The position numbers and the translations under genes are program-made. Positions 14,724 to 26,170 of a stretch of DNA of 64,000 nt are shown here, piece after piece. The DNA is from Symbiodinium natans. Taxonomy: Eukaryota; Sar; Dinophyceae; Suessiales; Symbiodiniaceae. The first letter of the stretch is position 1. The number at the start of each line of letters is the position of its first letter. The DNA lies in NCBI GenBank assembly GCA_905221605.1, contig CAJNDS010002176.1, positions 533,800-597,799 of the forward strand, given 5' to 3'. Below the pieces are notes generated by a model, which was not told the DNA's origin, searched no databases, and saw only the letters and a program-made list of their open reading frames with translations.

Positions 14724-15342
14724 TCCTGGCTTGTGGCCTCAAGGTAAGACGGCTACAGGGCCGCTATCTTCACGGGATTTCCCGCTAGACCCTGAGCACC
14801 CTGCGTCTCAAGAAGGTTGGCTCTTTGAACCATTTCTTACAGAAGGCCCCTCTTAACCCGCAGAGAAAATCGGGCAAAACAGAAAGACATGATATCCCAG
14901 AGGGCTATCGCAAAGTCTTTCGACTAAAAGCCCTAAACCCTAAACAATAAACCCTAAAACCCTAAACCCTGGAGATTCCGAGGCCTTGCAGCTCAGCCCT
15001 TCCTGCAGCGTGGTGGGCTGTGGTGCAGCAGAACCCATCGACGCTGGTCCCAGCCGTCGAAGGGTTTAGGGCTTCGGGTGTCCTAGGAGTCGGCCCGAGG
15101 AGCTTTTGAGCAGTTTCTGTTTTCGGGTTTAGGGTTAGGGGTTTAGGGTTTAGGGTTGCAAATGAGCTGCAGTTTTCTCGGTGACGCAGCTTTTGCTTGG
15201 CGAGTTGTGGAATCAAGCTCCCAAATGGGGTGAGGGGGGCCCAGCGAAACCCATAATATCGGGGGTGTTTGATTGAAATCCAGGGCAGGGTGCCCTGTGG
15301 CCGCCTGCATATGCAATCTTCCATCGCAGCTGGAATGCGCCA

Positions 15343-15900
15343 GTGCCCTTGTCAGTGTTGGGGAGAACACCTGTGGTCGAAGAGACTGGATGGCGATATG
15401 CGTACGTCGTCATGCCCATGTGGGATTTGCGTTCGAGTACTTTCGATACCGGTTGCCACTTCAGCGAAAGATTCGAAAGGTCGTTCCCACTCCCTCTCCA
15501 CTCTGAATTGTTCCCACTCCCTCTCCACTCTGAGTTTCCTCTGCTTCCTGTCTGCGAGACTGGGCCGGAAAGGAAAAGATCCTCCCGGCGTCGATACGTC
15601 CATCATCTCACGACTTGCAGGAGAATCGGAAACTGCGTTTTTTGCATTGCGGACTTCGCCACAGCTCTGGAAGCCAGAGGGAAAAGTTGGCGAGTGTTTC
15701 GCTTGACTGTTTGTCGTGAACGTCAGTTCTCAAGTCTGACCGGGGAATGCTACGTGGACTCGATCTCGGAGGGGATGTTGGGGTTTTTAGAAGACTCGGT
15801 TCAAGGCAAGGCGATTGCGTATCCTCCGTACTTTTGGGCCGTCGGGTCCTTTCAGATCCGTCTGATGAATCAGAAACACACGTTGCTAACGCAGACCTGA
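15343..15900 (+). CDS. Unrecognised open frame, 185 codons
   Basis: This is the longest non-repetitive open frame in the left third of the window. I do not recognise it. It includes a tandem duplicate of a 26-bp block (GTTCCCACTCCCTCTCCACT, 15483-15535), giving a repeated FPLPLHSE peptide, and a later half of balanced composition (SWRVFRLTVCRERQFSSLTG and onward). Two other frames on + and one on - are open over the same stretch, so a chance open frame is quite possible. No spliced-leader acceptor or neighbour supports it. Confidence 0.15.
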   Translation: MPLSVLGRTPVVEETGWRYAYVVMPMWDLRSSTFDTGCHFSERFERSFPLPLHSELFPLPLHSEFPLLPVCETGPERKRSSRRRYVHHLTTCRRIGNCVFCIADFATALEARGKSWRVFRLTVCRERQFSSLTGECYVDSISEGMLGFLEDSVQGKAIAYPPYFWAVGSFQIRLMNQKHTLLTQT

Positions 15901-17695
15901 AGCTGCCCTGATTGAGGAAGTGAAGTGCACGATCTTCGCCGAGAAGGACTTAGAAGAGTGTCCCCCTGCACCCAGTCCTGGAGTGGCTCTGGAGTCGGCC
16001 AGTCAGCCTCTTTAAACCACCGTATCAAGCTTTGGCCCCCTAAACCCGACACCCTAAACCCTAAACCCTCCTTGGAGACAGGATTTCGGATCCATGATGG
16101 GCGCGATTTCGTCCAGTGCGCCGCTGGAGGTATTCGCTGAAGACGTGCCCTGCATGATTTGGGGAATTTCAGGAATGCCCAGGGGCCAAGCAGGATGAAC
16201 AGGTCGTGGAAGGGCTTGTGCCGAGTGTCACGTGCAGAGAATCATGGGAACACGCATCCAGCATCATGTGGAGTTGTGCCAAGACCCAGGCGCATTGCAG
16301 TTTAGCAAGTGGTGACGCCAAGGAGTTGCCACCTTGTAGATAGCAGGAGCAAAAACACTGGCATTCTTAAAGAAGGGTCTGGCCTTCGTGTGCAACGCGT
16401 GCCAGCGCCGTGAGCCGATAATGCGGGAACTGAGCGTTGAGGTGTGCAGGGACAAGCGAGTGGTAATGGGGTGGTTGTACAGCCCCCAAAGCAATCAGCA
16501 TCGCAACGTGTTGCCTTCCGCGACACGAACGCTGCTCCGCCAGAAAAGAGTTCACAACTCAGCAAGCTGGCCTGCATCCAGCCTCACTTCCCTTCCCAGC
16601 ACCCAACTGGGCACTTTCCCAAAATAGGCGTACCCATTTTTAGAATCCCCTGTAAAGGGCCCCCTAAACCCCCTTTAAATGTCTGAAAACGCCAACTGCG
16701 CATGCCTCAGGTGAGTTACGGGTCTGCGCCCATTGTCTTCACCTCGGTGTCCGCGCCGGCAAGCATTGCCCCTGCGGTGCGCCTCGGCAAGCGATGGGGT
16801 TTAGTGTTTAGGGTTTGGGGTTTGGGGTTTAGGGTTTAGGGAAGCCCTAAACACCCCCCAAACCCCAAACCCTATGGGCCCGAAACCTCACGATGCCCTC
16901 CAGGAGAACGCCAAGCCTTCCGACGTTTGTTCAAGTTCTTTCTACTCCCTGAGCTTCGACAGGTTTTTACCAGACCCTAAGGCCTAAAGACCCTAATCCC
17001 TAAGAGCTTCGGACCTTAGAAATTTATGGAAAAGGGCGGGCTTGAGGTCCTTACGTGGTCCCTGATTGGGTTCCCCCACAGAAAGGCGCCTATAGGGGCA
17101 CAAGAATATCCTTTCTCTACAACCCCTTCCCCCCCCCCCCAACCCAACCCAACCCAACCCCAAAACAAGGGGGAGACCATGATGTTGACAAACCTCGCCG
17201 GGGCAGAGTTGTTCATGAGCTCTCCCCTGTAGATTGTCATATATGCTTTCGAGGGTACACAGCATCTGGGCCGCGCGCAACTTCAAATGCTGAATGAAGA
17301 CCCTCCGACCAAAAACACCCTCCTGAGAATCCCTAAACATCCTAGAATTTGAGACAAGGACCTAGATCCCCAAACACCCGAAAAGCCCCAAGAATCCCTC
17401 AACACCTAAGCGGCCTACAAGCGCCCCAGACAACCCATGCACTAAACCTTGAACCCTAAATCCCAAACCCAAAAGCTTCAGGAACCCAGCCCTGGCGGGT
17501 GGCGAGTTCGGAGGCTTTTCAACACTGGCTCGTATTTCTCTTAGCTGCTCTCGTCAAGAGGGGGTACCCTTTTTGGGGGTCCCTTGAAGACCTTCTATTC
17601 TATTTGGGCTCGAAACGGGGTACCCCTATTTTGGGAATACCTGTTTCAGAGGTTTGATTTTGGCTTATCTACCAGGCCCCGAGTCATCCCGAGTC

Positions 17696-17806
17696 CAGGA
17701 CCCAGGGCAGGCCCTCATTCTCCTTTTTGGGTTTTGCTTCCCTTATAAGCCCCTGTAAACCAGAAAAGGCCCTCTGTATTCCTGGGCTACTCTTGCGTCT
17801 ACTAGT
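17696..17806 (+). repeat. Dispersed repeat family D2, copy 1
   Basis: About 110 bp aligning with 29337-29448. Shared order is AGGACCCAG, GGCC(C/G)T, TTTTTG, then AGCCCC(T)TGTAAACCA, then TTCC-GG-TACTCTT and GTCTA. Confidence 0.65.
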
Positions 17807-18721
17807 GGCATGGCCTTGCACGGACAGCTTTGGGTTTAGGGTTTAGGGTTTAGGGTTTAGGGTTTAGGGGAAGCCTCCCACTGTCGCAGGCTTGACCTGT
17901 GTCCCCGATGTCACCAGCAACTTGGCTCTGGGTCCCACACCCCGAGCCTTGGGCCCCAAACCAAACAGAGCCAAAACCCTAAACCCCAAACCGCAAACCC
18001 TAAACCCCAAACCCTAAACCCCAAACCCCAAGCCCTAAGCCCTAACCGCTGAAGCCTGGAAACCTGGAGCCTGCATGGATGCTGGTCGCGACAACATGCT
18101 CGGACCGCCTAGTCACTTAGACACCGGTTTAGGGTTTAGGGTTTAGGGTCTAGATCCTCGACAAGGCCGCTCCAGCCATGGTTGTTTTGGGCTTTCCTGC
18201 TTTGAGTCAATTCGACCCATTTATTCAGCACCGTCGACAGAAGCTTCTTTCCTTTTGATGTTTCAGATTTTCGCTTCGCTGTACATGCGCAGCTCACTTC
18301 TTGACTACACAGAAGAGGATGCGCGATGTAAGCAAGCCTTGGTAGTGCGAGGTGCTTTGTCAGTCCTCACATCTGCCCAGGCTGGCTGTCGCTGGATTCT
18401 GCCACGGGCAAGTTGTCGCTGGATTCTGCGAATATCTTCGGGAACGAAGGCCGCCCAACAAAGGCAACTAGAAAATGGATATACTAACGATAAAAAGTGT
18501 TGAGCTTGTTAATTAAGATGTCCCCATTCAAACGGGCTCTGTTCATGGATGTCTCTGTCCGAGACACGATACACAGCAAAATGACATGATGTTTGTAGAG
18601 GTTCCGTGTTTTCTAGAGGTACGGGTATAGACAGGCGGGTGCTAACAAGAGCGGTGAGGATCATGCAGATCGAGGTATGATCCTCTACCTGCACAAAGAT
18701 TCAAGTATAAACATGCATGTG

Positions 18722-18805
18722 TGTATATACATATATATATACACATGCATGTATATATATATATATGTATGAATGTGCATATATATATATACATATATAT
18801 ATATA
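18722..18805. repeat. TA microsatellite, three (TA)n blocks
   Basis: (TA)n blocks separated by ACACATGCATGT and GTATGAATGTGCAT. ATGCAT palindromes lie between the blocks. Confidence 0.85.
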
Positions 18806-19780
18806 TCCTATGTTTATGGTAAAAAAACCCATTCTTTCGACGCCTGACCGACGAAAACCTCGATAACACCAAGAAGCCGATGTCACCGGTGGATTTCAGA
18901 ACGGTGGCTTGACACTTCATCGTTTCGACATTACCTTTGTGGTGCTTTACGGTAACTTTAGATCCTTAGCCTTTTGGGTTTATTGGGTTTCTTAATAAGG
19001 CAGCTAAAAGCAAGAATTTATAGCTACCCCCCCCCCCCCCCCCCTAAGTGCAGCCAAGTTACTATGTGTCTGTACAACGGCTTACGCATACACTAAGACT
19101 TCCTACTGTCTGCAACTATACTGTTTCTTGCTGTAAAACCCACCCTGGATATGACGTCAGTTTGGAATCTGAATAAGGCGAATAAGGATGTACAAGGACA
19201 ACACGGCAAAGCAAGGATAGGTCAATGGGGCGAGGGGGGAGTGGGGTAGCATGAATGTTATATATATATATATATATGTACGAAAAGCCGTAAATCGACG
19301 TTTCCTGACCAGGTGGCGTGAAGGACGAAAAAGGCAACAACATTGGCGCAGGCACTATTGGGAGGTTTCATTAGGGCTTAGGGAGTTTGGGGGATTTGCG
19401 GGGATTTGGGGGGCTGTTGGGTTTGGAGGGTTTAGGGGTTGCGGCCTTCCTGAGGGAGGCTTCGGGCACACGGTAGGCACTACATTATCGTGCTGGTTTT
19501 TTCGATGTGGATTGCAGCTAATGAGTTGCTTGTCGCCCCCATGTCAAGAAAGCTACTCTGGCGTGAGCGTGTCATTGGGGGGGGGGTTAGGGTTTTGGGT
19601 TTGGGGTTTGGGGTTTAGGGTTTAGGGCTTGTCTAGAGCAGTGACAAGGCCTGGAATCAAGTCCGAGACTACGGCTCGATTGCAGGTGTTGTGACTACCG
19701 TAGTCTATTGCAGCGCCAAGGCTCGCACCTTAGGCATCCTGTCACTAGTCACCATACCCAGAGGGTCCATTTCTAGTACT

Positions 19781-19842
19781 ACTATGGAATTAGGTACCCC
19801 AAAACCCTATTTAGTATGGTTTTGGGTACCTAATTCCATAGT
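19781..19842. repeat. Near-perfect 25-bp hairpin
   Basis: The left arm starts ACTATGGAATTAGGTACC and the right arm ends GGTACCTAATTCCATAGT, with an 11-bp loop (CTATTTAGTAT). The only defect is one extra C in the left arm. Such a clean stem points to a young MITE or a recent palindromic duplication. Confidence 0.85.
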
Positions 19843-20973
19843 TCCCCTAAGAAATCTGAAGTCCAGGTGCCGTTTGCTCGGTGGAGAAGGGCGGCGACGC
19901 GCGGCTCAAGGTGAAGTAAGTCGACGCCCCTCTTGGAGTTGTGAAGTTGTCCTTACGCCCTTAGGGTCTAGGGTTTAGGGACTAGTGCTAGTTGTGCACC
20001 ATCAGTTTCAGCAAAGTTGTTTGTCTCTTTTGTTCATGGCCCGACACTGAGCTTAGGGTTAAGGTTTCGACAGAGGGCCAGCGAAATGTGGCTCACTCGG
20101 CATCGTTGCCAACTGTCCTTGTTTTGCGTACCTCCCTCGCTTTAGGTTCGGCACTTAGACCTTTGAAGTGGGACGGAATGCTCGAAGAGGTAGTGGTGGT
20201 GAATCTGCAAACGATCTGCGGAAACAATACGGACTGGAATTAGCCGCTGAGGTGTTTTTTTTGCGTTGATCCTGTGAGCCTGTTGCTCAAGGACAGAATG
20301 TCACAAGACACCTCCAAGCTTGCATGTCCGGAACAGCTTAAGCATTCTCCAAGGCCAAAGGCAGCGTGGCGGTGATGTTTCCTCTTTTGTCCATCCAGGG
20401 GCCGCTTTACAGCTACTCGGCCGCATGTCGCCCGTTGCTTCAAGCTTGGCCTTGTGGTCTTGTTGCAGATGTGGACATGTTCACAAAGCTTAGCATGAAT
20501 TGCCAATCCCATGCCCAGGGACCTACACCCCCACATCTGGTTGCCTTGAGCCGCGCGAAGCCTTGATCCCCTTCCGCAGTCACCGCACCCAACGATGTCT
20601 CAGGCTATCAGAGGGGTGAAGTCGTGTACGCCGCACGGCTGACCTTGGGCACGTGCTTTTGCGACAGGCTTATTCGAATTGTGCAGAAGTTGCTTACCGG
20701 GTGTTGTTTTGGGCTTAAGAAACACAAGCTAAACCCAGAACCCACTTCCAAGGCCACCGTCGGGGAGACGTCGCCGGTTCTGCCCGACCTGTCCGTGACA
20801 CAGGGGCACGCAACTGTTGCACCCAGACCGGGGCCCAGTTGTAGCGTTCCTCATGTTCGGCTCACCTTATATTTGTATGTATAGAAATATATGGTCACCC
20901 CCCCCCCCCTCGACAGACCCCGGAAGTATATTTCCGGTCTGTTCAGGAAGGGGGGGGGGGGAAAAGCACCACT

Positions 20974-21540
20974 CCAAAATTCCTCGAGTTTCCAAAAATC
21001 CAAAAAATCCAACCCAGGGTTCCGCTTTTTGGAAACTCGAGCGGGAGCCTCAAAATCCTAAAACCGAGCAAATTCCTCGAGTTTCCAAAATTCCAAAAAA
21101 ACCCACCCCAAGGTTTGGATTTTTGGAAACTGGAGCGGGAGCCTCAAAATCCAAAAATCGAGCAAATTCCTCGAGTTTCCCAAAATCCAAAAAAACCCAC
21201 CCCAAGGTTTGGATTTTTGGAAACTCGAGCGGGAGCCTCAAAATCCAAAAATCGAGCAAATTCCTCGAGTTTCCAAAATTCCCAAAATCCAAAAAAACCC
21301 ACCCCAAGGTTTGGATTTTGGGAAACTCGAGCGGGGGCCTCAAAATCCAAAAATCGAGCAAATTCCTCGAGTTTCCAAAATTCCCAACCTTGGTGGATTT
21401 TTTTGGATTTTTGGAATTTTGGAAACTCGAGGAGTTTGCTCGATTTCTGGATTTTGAGGCTCCCGCTCGAGTTTCCAAAAATCCAAACCTTTGGGGTGGA
21501 TGTTTGGATTTTTGGGTTTTTAGAAACTGGATTTTTGAGA
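20974..21540. repeat. 94-bp satellite whose unit is itself palindromic, with an inverted copy at the end
   Basis: The block ATTCCTCGAGTTTCC starts at 20979, 21072, 21166, 21260 and 21362, giving spacings of 93, 94, 94 and 102 bp. Each unit contains CTCGAGTTTCCAAAA and, about 40 bp later, its reverse complement TTTTGGAAACTCGAG, so each unit can fold as a hairpin around a CCCACCCCAAGG loop. From about 21411 to 21500 the unit appears in the opposite orientation, making a larger foldback. The several long open frames (Asn/Pro/Lys-rich on +, Phe/Leu-rich on -) are by-products of the repeat. Confidence 0.95.
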
Positions 21541-21544
21541 AGAG

Positions 21545-22690
21545 TTTTTCAGGGGTTCTTATATGATTCCTTATTGTGTTTTAGGCTGCCTATTAAATTT
21601 AATAATACTCCTGTTCACTTTAATGGGAGTCCTTATTTAATTATGGGATTCCTGTATTTGTTTAATGGGGTTCGTATTAGATTTTAAAGGATGCCTATTA
21701 AAGGACTTTATTGGGTTTCATATTGGTTCCTATTCATTTTAATCAAATGCCAAATAATTGGAATACGATTCTGAGTAATTGTAATAGCATTCATCTTCCT
21801 AGTTAGGTTTAATAAAAGTCTTAGAATTTTAATAAGCTTCACAACAAATTTTCAACATATTCCTATTAATTTCAATAGGCTTCTTATTCATTTTCATAAG
21901 ATGTCTTACAATTTCTAATTGGGTTCCTTTTGCTTTGACAAGCTTGGATTCATTTAAAAAGGCTTCTGGTTAATTGGAATAGGCTTCGTATTCATTTTAA
22001 CAGGGTTTCTCATTCATGTTGACAGGATTCCTAATAATGTTCATAGGATTCCTACTAGATTCCACAGTGCTCCGATTATGTTTTTAAATCCTGTTCCCTA
22101 TTCATTTTAATTGGACTCGAAGCAATGTTATTGTAACTCTTATTTGTTTTATTAGCAATCCTATTAATTAAATGTTTTAATAGGGTTCATTATAATTCTA
22201 ACGGTACGACTCTTATTGTTTTCAGTTTTGAAGGGTCCACATTACTTCTTTATAGAATTTTATTGGCTCCTCTTAATCCTTGAATAGGATTCACCTTCAT
22301 GTTAAACGGATTCCTGTTACTCTTAAAAAATGAATTCATAGATTCTTTTGTAGGGTTCCTATTAAATCTAGAAGCATTCCTATGAATTCAAAAGGGTTCC
22401 TATTCATTTGAATGGCCTTCCTATGGTTCCTCTGAATTTAGGACACCAAGAAATTTTAATAGGAGCTTCTACGTATTTCAACCAGGTTCTTATTAACTGT
22501 ACTAGGATTCTTACTAAGTTTTCAAAAAAGACTCGTCTTAATTTCAATAGGGTTCTCATTCATTTTAATGGGGTTCCTATTGATTTACATAGGATTCCTA
22601 TTGAACTCATACGAAGCCTATGAATCCTAATAAACTTAATAGGAACCCAAGTAAAACTAAGAGCAATCTTATTAAAATTCATAGCAATCC
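21545..22690 (+). repeat. Degenerate 21-bp AT-rich tandem array
   Basis: About 1.1 kb in which a loose unit AGGATTCCTATTNATTTTAAT recurs at about 21-bp intervals; most units carry TTCCTATT or TTCTTATT. Because 21 is a multiple of three, open frames show a seven-residue periodicity such as HFNGVPIDLHRIPIEL (about 22555-22605). Stops interrupt every frame, so no long protein exists. Unit divergence is high, so the array is old or conserved only in phase. Confidence 0.85.
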
Positions 22691-22904
22691 ACGATGTCGA
22701 GCAAATTGTTCAGGTCCTTACAGCATGCGTCCTTCTCACATCTGTCTGCATCTTTCATTGCGAACACAAAACCGTACTAATCGAAAAAAATGTGCTCTAT
22801 TGTGTGTTATCGTGTCTGGCTACTGTGTGCAGCTATGCTGTCCGTCGCGCCCTCAGCCCTTTTTTTGCTTCCGGGGTCTGTCGAGGGGGGGGGGGGGGTG
22901 AGCA

Positions 22905-22909
22905 ATATA

Positions 22910-22943
<34 letters not shown>

Positions 22944-23040
22944 CACCTAGGGTCCTTAAGGGAGGGGGGGTTCAAAGGGAGGGGGTATGTAGCCCAAGGT
23001 CCCCTCATACTCCCCACTACTCCCGAAGGTTCCTCACCTT
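22905..23040 (+). repeat. TA microsatellite followed by dispersed repeat family D1, copy 2
   Basis: (TA)n at 22905-22945, preceded by a G run (about 22886-22898), followed by a block matching 12331-12430. Confidence 0.7.
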
Positions 23041-23934
23041 TTTGGTTCCTTGCCGCAATGATGGCTTGACCTGGTATGCTCCTCAGGTTTTAGGTTCATT
23101 TGCAGGCAAACATCTAGAGCAGCTGGAAGTAGAGCCGGTCCTTTATCCGAACAGAAAAAGAGCCTCAAATTAACCTATCATGAACCCTAAACGAGAGGCC
23201 CCAAAAGGCTGTTCCGCCAGGAATCTAGAACCCTAAACCCCTAAACCCTAAATAAACCCTAAACCCTATAGCCCCCCCGGGGCGATCCAGGCGTTCCGCC
23301 AACGCGCTATTCCATCAGTTGTTCGGGCACTGGCTTTGCCTTCGACGAGTTGACCGGTGCCTCCGGCGGAAGTGAGCGGAGGGTGACACTATATCCCCCT
23401 TTGGAATTATTTTTTACTTTGGTCATATAAAACCCAAGATGATATTTAGAATACTATTTCTATTAAGGTTCTAAGGGGAGTGTAGGACAAACGATAGGGG
23501 TGCCCCAGTCAACACGTATCCGCGACTCACTGTGACTGTAGCGCTCTGTGGCTGATTCATCAGCAGCTGAGGGAACCCAACGATCGTCTAGAGAATCTCC
23601 TCACTTACCTGAGGACGTGTGCTGGTGCTGAAATGGTTCGCCAGAACTCTTCAGTCCGAAATCCTGTGCGAAATGCAAAGCTACTCCTGTCTACTGCCTG
23701 TATACCAATGATGCAGACTGCCAAAAAATCGAGACGGGCCCCTATTCTTGCATATCGCACCAGTCATGTCTTCGCCTTAATAGAAAACATGAGGCCCGTG
23801 GAGAGTCACAAGAAGTTGGGCCTAAGTCTGTTTTGAGGGCTTCCCCCTCCCCCCCGCCTTCCTCTCGAACCCTGATGCGAGACATGTCTTTAAGACAGCC
23901 CTCCACCAAAGAAACTGACTGCCCAATTCTGTGT
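23041..23934. other. Gene-free stretch; no recognisable coding sequence
   Basis: Small CCCTAAA tract at 23229-23270. Around 23392-23495, ACTATATCCCCCTTTGG and AAGGGGAGTGTAGG hint at a worn inverted repeat. Open frames are short. Confidence 0.5.
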
Positions 23935-24060
23935 TGGTTATTAGTAGGGAATGGGGAAACCCTAAACCCTAAACCCTAAACCCTAAACCCTAAACCCTAA
24001 ACCCTGTATAATCCCTTAAAGGGTATAATATAGGGCCCTCATTCCCTGCTAACAGTAAGA
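23935..24060. mobile_element. MITE-like element, family B copy 1, enclosing a telomere-type tract
   Basis: The left arm GGTTATTAGTAGGGAATGGGG and right arm CCCTCATTCCCTGCTAACAG are inverted. The interior is a CCCTAAA tract (23958-24005) plus ATCCCTTAAAGGGTATAATA. The arms match those of 35447-35665 and 46922-47067. Confidence 0.7.
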
Positions 24061-25906
24061 GAAGCCATCGACTCATATGGACCTGCCTCACCAGGTCTGG
24101 CGACGTGGGAAGGCCACCAGCACCTTGTCAGCATAGCAGTTTAGGGTTAAGGGTTAAGGGTTTAGGGTTTAGGGTTTAGGGTTTAGGGTCTTTGTTCTTG
24201 GAGTTTAGGGTTTAGGGTTTCGGTGTGGGGGGCGGCTTATGAGGGCTTTCCTGGGGTGGGCAAAATCAGAAAAAAGGTTGAGAGCGGAGACTGTAGGAGG
24301 CCGAGTGCTTACGTCGTCTGAGTGACAGTGCCACAAGGCCAGGAGCCCAATTGACCGAACAAACCCCCTAAACCCTAAACCCTACACCCTACACCTTAAA
24401 CCCTAAACCCTAAACCCTAAACCCTAAACCCTAAACAAGCTCTCTGAGGATCTTCCAGCTAGATGTTGCCAACGGGGACTTTCAGCTCAACCCAGAAGAG
24501 TCCCTGACCAGGATCTCATGCATTCTGAGAATGGCCGCAAGATCGCAAGGTTTAAGGTTTAGGGTTTAAGGTTTAGGGTGTAGGGTTCAGGGTTCAGGGT
24601 TTAGGGTTTAGGGTTCCGCTCCTCTTCCGGCAGGAGTTTGGATCACACGGGAGCCGCCTGGCAGCCCGCACCGTTCGCAAGAGGGCCCTCACGGGGCTTT
24701 TGTTGAGTCCAGGTCGTTGGGAATGCAGTGGAGCACTTCTTTCGCGAGAGCCTTTCACGAGAGCATGTGCAGAACCTATAACCCTAAACCCTAAATCAGG
24801 ACAGCGCAACCCGGCGGAGCATCGGACCCCTTTCGTGCACGATCTTCAAGCACTGGGAGCGCCTCAGGCGTGAAAAAGAAACCCCGGGCCCTGGCTCCTC
24901 AGGCTTTGTCTTCGGGTCTAGGGCTTAGGGTTTAGGGTGTCGGGTTTTAGGGTTTAGGGAAGTCCGAGCAGCGAAAACTGGTTCTTTTTTGAGAGGGACA
25001 TCACACATCACACCTCGATCCCAAGCGCCCTTGAGGAAGTCATGTCTTTGGTCACTCTGCAACCATTGCCTTTCCACTTAAACGCCTTCCCAGTCCACCT
25101 CCCCAGTCTGCAAGCCCAACCCCCAAAACCCTAAACCCTAAGCCCTCAACTATGCAAAAAAAGATCCCAGGTATCCGCCAATGGGACGCGGCCTGGCCCT
25201 CCACCACGAACTGCAGATCGAACTGAGGGAGCACCGCTAGACGTTTCGTGTCTAGGAAGTGTACACGGTATGCATAAAGCTTTTCTTTGAGCACCATGGC
25301 AAGTACTGTTGGGTTAGTGGCTGCTTTTGGAGTGCGATTTCGACGCCATCACCGCTCGTTAGGATCTGTAAATAATTTGTGTCCTAGGATGCCAAGCACT
25401 GCCCTTCCTTAGGGGTTGGGACCTCTCATGACCCCAGAATATCACTGTGCCACCCCGGGCCGTTGCCCTCCCACTATCCATCCAACCCTGCGAAACCGTC
25501 AACCAACAAAAGATGGGTCATTGTTGAAAATCATGTTACATGTTTGTGAAGACTTAAACCCAATAAGGAACAGAAGTGATCATTTTTTAATCGTACTGCA
25601 GGAAACCCTGAGCCCTATTGTGGACTTCTCCTCTGCAGGACCACACCTGCTGGGCCAAGAAGGTCCGAAGCTTCGCCACCCGCCACCTGAAGGACCCCAG
25701 GGCTTTGCCGATATGCAATGAAGATATACTAGGGGGGTTTTACGAAAATATGGGAGCAATCGAGTGGGCAGCAAATTTAATCCCAAAATATCCGAGAGCT
25801 TAGAAGATCTCGACAAGTGAGGTTGTCTGGTAGAGCCTCCCGGCTGATGCTCATGATGCTCGCGGTCGGGGGGTCGCTTGCGGCACCAGTAGAATCATAC
25901 TAGCTA

Positions 25907-25937
<31 letters not shown>

Positions 25938-26092
25938 TAATCATTTACTTGTTTGTCTATTAATCTTAATCTATATGATATTTTTGAATGTCTTTGTTTT
26001 GTATCATAATCTCATCCTTTGACGTTACATTCTCTTGTTTTTGTAATATTGTATGTTTGTTCTACTGTATGGTATTGCGTTGCAAAACTGCA
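24061..26092. other. Gene-poor stretch with tracts
   Basis: Telomere-type tracts at 24140-24224, 24365-24437, 24548-24616, 24914-24960 and 25125-25147, and a TA microsatellite at 25905-25930 followed by a T run. Open frames up to 101 codons (25416-25721 +) are unrecognised. Confidence 0.5.
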
Positions 26093-26093
26093 A

Positions 26094-26149
<56 letters not shown>

Positions 26150-26170
26150 TATTATTATTATTATTATTAT
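26093..26170 (+). repeat. (TTA)n microsatellite
   Basis: About 26 units with one register shift near 26147. Confidence 0.95.

Larger units (their letters stand above)
14724..17830. other. Gene-poor stretch with several small telomere-type tracts
   Basis: Tracts at 14928-14972, 15061-15158, 16038-16065, 16798-16860 and 17444-17475, and a C-rich run with CCCAACCCAA at 17130-17160. Apart from the weak open frame at 15343-15900 nothing protein-like was recognised. Around 17560-17640, GGGGGTACCC/GGGGTACCCC blocks form a partial inverted repeat. Confidence 0.5.
17831..20973. other. Gene-poor stretch with tracts and TA microsatellites
   Basis: Telomere-type tracts at 17831-17872, 17972-18050, 18126-18150 and 19580-19628, TA microsatellites at 18722-18805 and 19259-19278, and a C run at 19025-19044. 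Open frames of 60-125 codons (for example 19251-19625 +) run into the repeats and are not recognisable. Confidence 0.5.

Noticed and set aside
20817-21687. 190-250 codon open frames with repeated SSFPKSKK-like peptides
   Set aside because: They track the 94-bp palindromic satellite in several frames and on both strands.
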